From Sphingomonas sp. 7/4-4 (GTDB lineage Bacteria; Pseudomonadota; Alphaproteobacteria; Sphingomonadales; Sphingomonadaceae), in contig NZ_CP115960.1 in the NCBI RefSeq assembly GCF_027941955.1, forward strand, positions 1,240,001 to 1,304,000: 64,000 bases of DNA, given 5' to 3'. The notes beneath the pieces are model-generated. The model searched no databases. It had not been told where the DNA came from and saw nothing but the letters and a program-made list of their open reading frames with translations. This document shows positions 61,111 through 64,000 of this stretch, piece by piece. The translations under genes were made by a program, and so were the position numbers. Position 1 is the first letter of the stretch. Each line of letters opens with the position of its first letter.

Positions 61111-61129
61111 ACGGTTGCATTTTGTGCAA

Positions 61130-61143
61130 TGATACCGGTATCA
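61130..61143. promoter_or_regulatory. LacI-type operator-like palindrome
   Basis: TGATACCGGTATCA is a perfect 14-bp palindrome with central CG, the shape of LacI-family sugar-regulator operators. No LacI gene or sugar gene is in the window, so its target is unclear: the MarR gene, or the short transcript ending at 61245. Confidence 0.5.
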
Positions 61144-61219
61144 CTTCGCACTTGCAACATAACGCGCTGCGGCGCAGAAGGATCGGGCCTTTCAGGCATC
61201 CTCTCCTAAGACTTTAAAC

Positions 61220-61245
61220 GGCCGTCCCTCGGGGCGGCCTTTTTT
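61220..61245 (+). terminator. Intrinsic terminator of a short plus-strand transcript
   Basis: GGCCGTCC-CTCG-GGGCGGCC followed by six T. No plus-strand gene ends before it: the nearest upstream gene is the minus-strand MarR gene. So it either closes a small RNA starting after about 61143 or acts as an attenuator for the secreted-protein gene at 61320. Confidence 0.7.
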
Positions 61246-61319
61246 GGCTTTCGCCCCTTGCGCGATACGCGCTGGAATGCCGAGAAGGCGTTGCGAAGCT
61301 TGCGAGGGAGGGCATGCCC

Positions 61320-61898
61320 ATGAAGATCCGGCCGACATGCATGGGGATTGCGCTTGCGCTGAGTGCCGCGTCCCTCACCACGCCGCTCCCGAGCTTCGGA
61401 CAAGCTGCATCGCAAATGCCGGCGCAAGCGCGCGACGGCACCCATGATTTCGACTGGGAAATCGGCAATTGGACGACGCAGTTGCGCTATCTGGCGGAAC
61501 CGCTGACCGGATCGACCCGATGGGTCGAATATCGCGGTACCAGCGATGTGCGTCCCTTGCTGGGCGGCCGGGCTAATGTCGTCGAGCTTTCGGTCGAAGG
61601 ATCCGCCGGGCGGATCGAGGGCGTGTCGCTCCGGCTCTACAATCCAAAGGCGCGCCAGTGGACACTGAATTTCGCGAGCGTCCGCAACGGCCTTCTCACG
61701 CCTCCGGTCACCGGCGCCTTCGACGCGAAGGGCAAGGGCACCTTTTACGGAACGGATACCGTCAACGAACGCATGATTCTCGTCCGCTTCGTGATCTCCG
61801 ACGTCACGCCGAATTCCGCACGATTCGAACAGGCGTTTTCAGCTGATGGCGGAACCACTTGGGAAACGAACTGGATTGCAGTCGACACCAGGCGCTGA
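61320..61898 (+). CDS. Exported DUF1579-like protein
   Basis: 192 residues. Signal peptide MKIRPTCMGIALALSAASLTTPLPSFG-QA. Body HDFDWEIGNWTTQLRYLAEPLTGSTRWVEYRGTSDVRPLLGGRANVVELSVEG resembles the DUF1579/lipocalin-like families that start with a conserved D-F-W-x-G-x-W. RLYNPKARQWTLNF and a C-terminal DGGTTWETNW follow. ATG 61320 is preferred to 61314 because GGAGGG lies 7 nt before it. Function unknown. Confidence 0.7.
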   Translation: MKIRPTCMGIALALSAASLTTPLPSFGQAASQMPAQARDGTHDFDWEIGNWTTQLRYLAEPLTGSTRWVEYRGTSDVRPLLGGRANVVELSVEGSAGRIEGVSLRLYNPKARQWTLNFASVRNGLLTPPVTGAFDAKGKGTFYGTDTVNERMILVRFVISDVTPNSARFEQAFSADGGTTWETNWIAVDTRR

Positions 61899-61907
61899 CG
61901 GCGGGCC

Positions 61908-62580
61908 TCAGTCGTTGCCGAGGCGATTCAACTCGTTGCGATAACGGGCTATTAGCTCGGGCGGCACGCTGTCGGCGTGGCGGGCGAGGAACTTCTCGAT
62001 CGCCTCGCGATATTCGCGGCGGAAATCGACATTGTCGGGGCTTGCCTCGACCTGTGCGGCGGCGCGTTCGACGGGCTTGAGTGCCTCCTGCACGAGCAGG
62101 CGTTTGCCGAAGGGAGACTCGTCGCGCAGGATCGCGATATTGCGCTCGAAACCCGGAATGTACTTGACGACGAAACGCTCGCCCTTCGGCGGGATTTCGA
62201 TCGCGTTGCGTGGCGGGTAGAGGCTGGCCGACATCGTGTCGAAGCCGGTCTTCACGTCCCGCCCGTCGGCGGTGCGCACCACCGCATCATATTCCCAGAT
62301 ATTCAGAATCATTGAGCTGCGAACTGGTTTCCACCTCCTGCGTGATCACCGCCGTGCCATAGGTGCCATAGGCATTGAGAAAGATCGCGTTGACCATCGA
62401 TCCGAGGAAGATGTTGGCGATCCCGATCACGAAGCCGATCACGCCCAGCCCCATCCATCCGGGCTTCCGAAGCAATGCGCTGACCGCACCGCCCAAAGCG
62501 AGACCCGCCAGGATCCAGAGCGGCAGCGACAGCAACGAATGCTGGCTGACGAAGAACAAAATCGCCGAGAGCACAACCAT
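61908..62580 (-). CDS. Membrane protein with cytosolic or periplasmic C-terminal domain
   Basis: About 223 residues if read as one gene. Three hydrophobic segments in the first 75 residues (VVLSAILFFVSQHSLLSL, LWILAGLALGGAVSALL, GLGVIGFVIGIANIFLG), then a soluble domain with VRTADGRDVKTGFDTMSASLYPPRNAIEIPPKGERFVVKYIPGFERNIAIL. The two halves are in different frames. At 62299-62311 the minus strand reads GATTCTGAAT; GATTCGAAT would fuse them as SSQLNDSNIWEYDAVVRT, which fits well. GATTC is again a GANTC site. Family not recognised. If the break is real, the 3' half (61908-62312) would be a separate gene. Confidence 0.6.
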
Positions 62581-62638
62581 CCAGCCGCCACAGCCTCCCT
62601 ATCCGTCATCACTGTGTTTTGCCGCCGGCATCGCCACC

Positions 62639-63178
62639 TCAGATAGCGCGCAGCAGCGTGAGCCGTGCCTTGCCGTGGACGCGGCTGGTGTGGACCTCGA
62701 AGCCGGCGAGTTCGATTTCCTCGTTCTTCGCGGTCTCGATGCTGATCCACGTCGCCGGCGACGCCCAGCCAAGCCGGCCGAGCTTGTCGAGCGCGACCAC
62801 GCCTGCGCCGGTGCCGTAAGGCGGATCCATCAGGATCAAATCGAGCGGCTTCACGGCAGGGCCCAGCGCCAGCGCGGAAGTGGCGCGGACTTCGGCACCC
62901 TTTGCCCCGAGTTTGGCGATATTGGCCTTGAGCACGTCCAGCGCTGCCTTGTCCTGTTCGACAAACAAGCAGGAAGCGGCGCCGCGTGACAGGGCTTCGA
63001 GGCCGAGCGCCCCCGATCCGGCGAACAGATCGGCGACCGCAAGCCCTTCGAAGCTGCCCACCCGGCTGACGAGCATCGAAAACAGTGCCTCGCGGGTGCG
63101 ATCGGCTGTCGGGCGCGTGGTGTCCCCCTTGGGCGAGACCAAGGGGCGGCCGCGCCATTCCCCGGCGATGATCCGCAT
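62639..63178 (-). CDS. rsmD: 16S rRNA (guanine(966)-N(2))-methyltransferase RsmD
   Basis: Methylates G966 of 16S rRNA. 179 residues. MRIIAGEWRGRPLVSPKGDTTRPTADRTREALFSML, SAM motif VADLFAGSGALGLEALSRG (about 48-66), catalytic DPPYGTGAG (about 117). Start overlaps the stop of the upstream pseudouridine synthase gene by one base (TAATG), so two rRNA-modification genes are coupled. Intact. Confidence 0.95.
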   Translation of the reverse strand: MRIIAGEWRGRPLVSPKGDTTRPTADRTREALFSMLVSRVGSFEGLAVADLFAGSGALGLEALSRGAASCLFVEQDKAALDVLKANIAKLGAKGAEVRATSALALGPAVKPLDLILMDPPYGTGAGVVALDKLGRLGWASPATWISIETAKNEEIELAGFEVHTSRVHGKARLTLLRAI

Positions 63179-64000
63179 TACTTGCGCGTCCTCGGCGGCC
63201 GCCCGGGCTTAGCGGGCTTGCCGCGACCGCCTGCCGGGCCCTTGGTCGGACGGCGAGGACCGCGCGGCCGCTCGGCGAGGTCGCCGGCGCGCGGCTCCTG
63301 CTGATCGCGATGCGCCTTGGCCCGCGCGGCACGGGCAGGCTTGCCGACGGTCCGGGTCTCCTCGCGCGCCGGACGCTCGGGACGCGCAGGACGATCAGTG
63401 CGCGGGGCGGGCGTGGCGCGAGGTGTGAAGCGGGCTTCGCCGCGCGCGGGGCCACGGCTTTCTTCGCGTGCGGGGCGCTCGGTTCGCGCCGCGGGCGTGG
63501 TCCGTGGCGTGAAGCGACCTTCCCCTCTGGCCGGGGCACGACTCTCGTCACGTGCCGGGCGTTCGGCACGGGCCGGCGGCCGGGCACCGGGCTTGAAACG
63601 GGTCTCCGCGCTCGCGGGGCGGTCTTCGCGGGGTGCACGCTCGATCCGGCCGGGCGGCCTGGCGCCGGGGGCGAAGCGACCTTCGCCGCGCGGTGGGCGG
63701 CGTTCCCCTCCGCCGCATCCGCGGCGCGCGCGGGCGGAGTGGTGCGCGGCGTGAAGCGCGGGCCCGCGGGCGCGACGGGCGTGGGCTTTATCGGCGCGCG
63801 GCGCAGGCGGCGATCCGGTTCCTCGACCGATTTCGCCTTGGGCGCCGGCGCCTCGGGCACGCGCTCGCGCACCGAGAATTGCAGGTTCGACGCGGCCTTG
63901 CCGCCGCTTGGCTTGGACAGCACGGTGCGGAAAGTGATCAGGTCGGCGCGGCGGATTTCGTCGACGTCTCCCGGCGGGAGATCCCCCAGATAGAAGGGGC
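63178..64000 (-). CDS. RluB-type rRNA pseudouridine synthase, C-terminal part (cut by window)
   Basis: Only the last part is in the window. It begins with the end of the catalytic domain (LGDLPPGDVDEIRRADLITFRTVLSK), as in RluB/RsuA-type enzymes that isomerise uridines of rRNA. A basic disordered tail of about 240 residues follows, made of roughly five imperfect 26-28 residue repeats of the type GEGRFTPRTTPAARTERPAREESRGPAR, ending in GRGKPAKPGRPPRTRK. One G is missing near 63706 (GAGGGGAAC); restored, the repeats are continuous. Long Arg/Pro tails are known in alphaproteobacterial members and probably aid RNA binding. RluB versus a close relative cannot be settled from the tail. Confidence 0.85.
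   Translation of the reverse strand, partial: PLLSGGSPAGRRRRNPPRRPDHFPHRAVQAKRRQGRVEPAILGARARARGAGAQGEIGRGTGSPPAPRADKAHARRARGPALHAAHHSARARRGCGGGERRPPRGEGRFAPGARPPGRIERAPREDRPASAETRFKPGARPPARAERPARDESRAPARGEGRFTPRTTPAARTERPAREESRGPARGEARFTPRATPAPRTDRPARPERPAREETRTVGKPARAARAKAHRDQQEPRAGDLAERPRGPRRPTKGPAGGRGKPAKPGRPPRTRK

Overview
The window looks like chromosomal DNA of a Sphingomonas-type alphaproteobacterium. GC is high, the TonB-dependent receptor, CC0125/CC1285-type lipoprotein and short NAD kinase fit that group, and so do the repeated intergenic palindromes. I see no transposase, phage gene, CRISPR array or rRNA. One tRNA (Asn-GTT) is present. Both ends are cut inside genes: mfd on the left and an RluB-type pseudouridine synthase on the right.

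Layout. 1-9.9 kb: mfd; a REC-PAS-GGDEF-EAL protein coupled to a small gene; moaA-nadK; tRNA-Asn with vapBC and a KTSC gene; an adenine deaminase-phosphoribosyltransferase pair; a lipoprotein. 10-19.3 kb: secA; a small membrane protein next to a striking 11-bp tandem array and a decayed partial copy of itself; a TonB_C-type protein; argJ; small SEC-C and GFA proteins; a TonB-dependent receptor divergent from a membrane LytTR regulator with a good LytTR box pair between them. 19.3-31.1 kb: a complete assimilatory nitrate/nitrite locus on the minus strand, in transcription order nasT-nasS-narK-porin-nirB-nirD-nasA-cobA-mobA. It has two leaders (before narK and before nirB), each with paired hexaloop hairpins followed by an intrinsic terminator, as expected for ANTAR (NasT) antitermination. 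31.1-34.5 kb: an MHS-type transporter, DUF6356 and an FAD protein. 34.6-49.1 kb: tyrosine (hppD, hmgA) and leucine (ivd, mccB, mccA) catabolism, with small Rieske, NTF2-like, DUF3088, GNAT and MaoC genes and, on the minus strand, an SGNH hydrolase and an M13 peptidase. 49.1-64 kb: two flavoproteins, tamB-tamA, glcB, a MarR regulator, secreted and membrane hypotheticals, rsmD and the RluB-like gene.

A major property of this sequence is about 35 single-base frameshifts in genes that should be intact (mfd, secA, argJ, nirB, hmgA, mccA/B, tamB, glcB and others). After restoring one base at each site, every protein is in frame and has its family length. Most are one-base losses in G or C runs. A distinct subset lies at GANTC motifs, including four identical cases where GATTCG (or GACTCG) reads GATCTCG. 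GANTC is the site of the alphaproteobacterial CcrM methylase, so I read these as long-read base-calling errors, some tied to methylation, and have annotated these genes as intact CDSs with the break noted.

The items most worth pursuing are the 11-bp array with its flanking duplication, the two NasT-type leaders, the LytTR box, an in-frame palindromic element inside mccB, the cloverleaf repeat that supplies the ribosome binding site of nasA, and the GANTC-linked error pattern.
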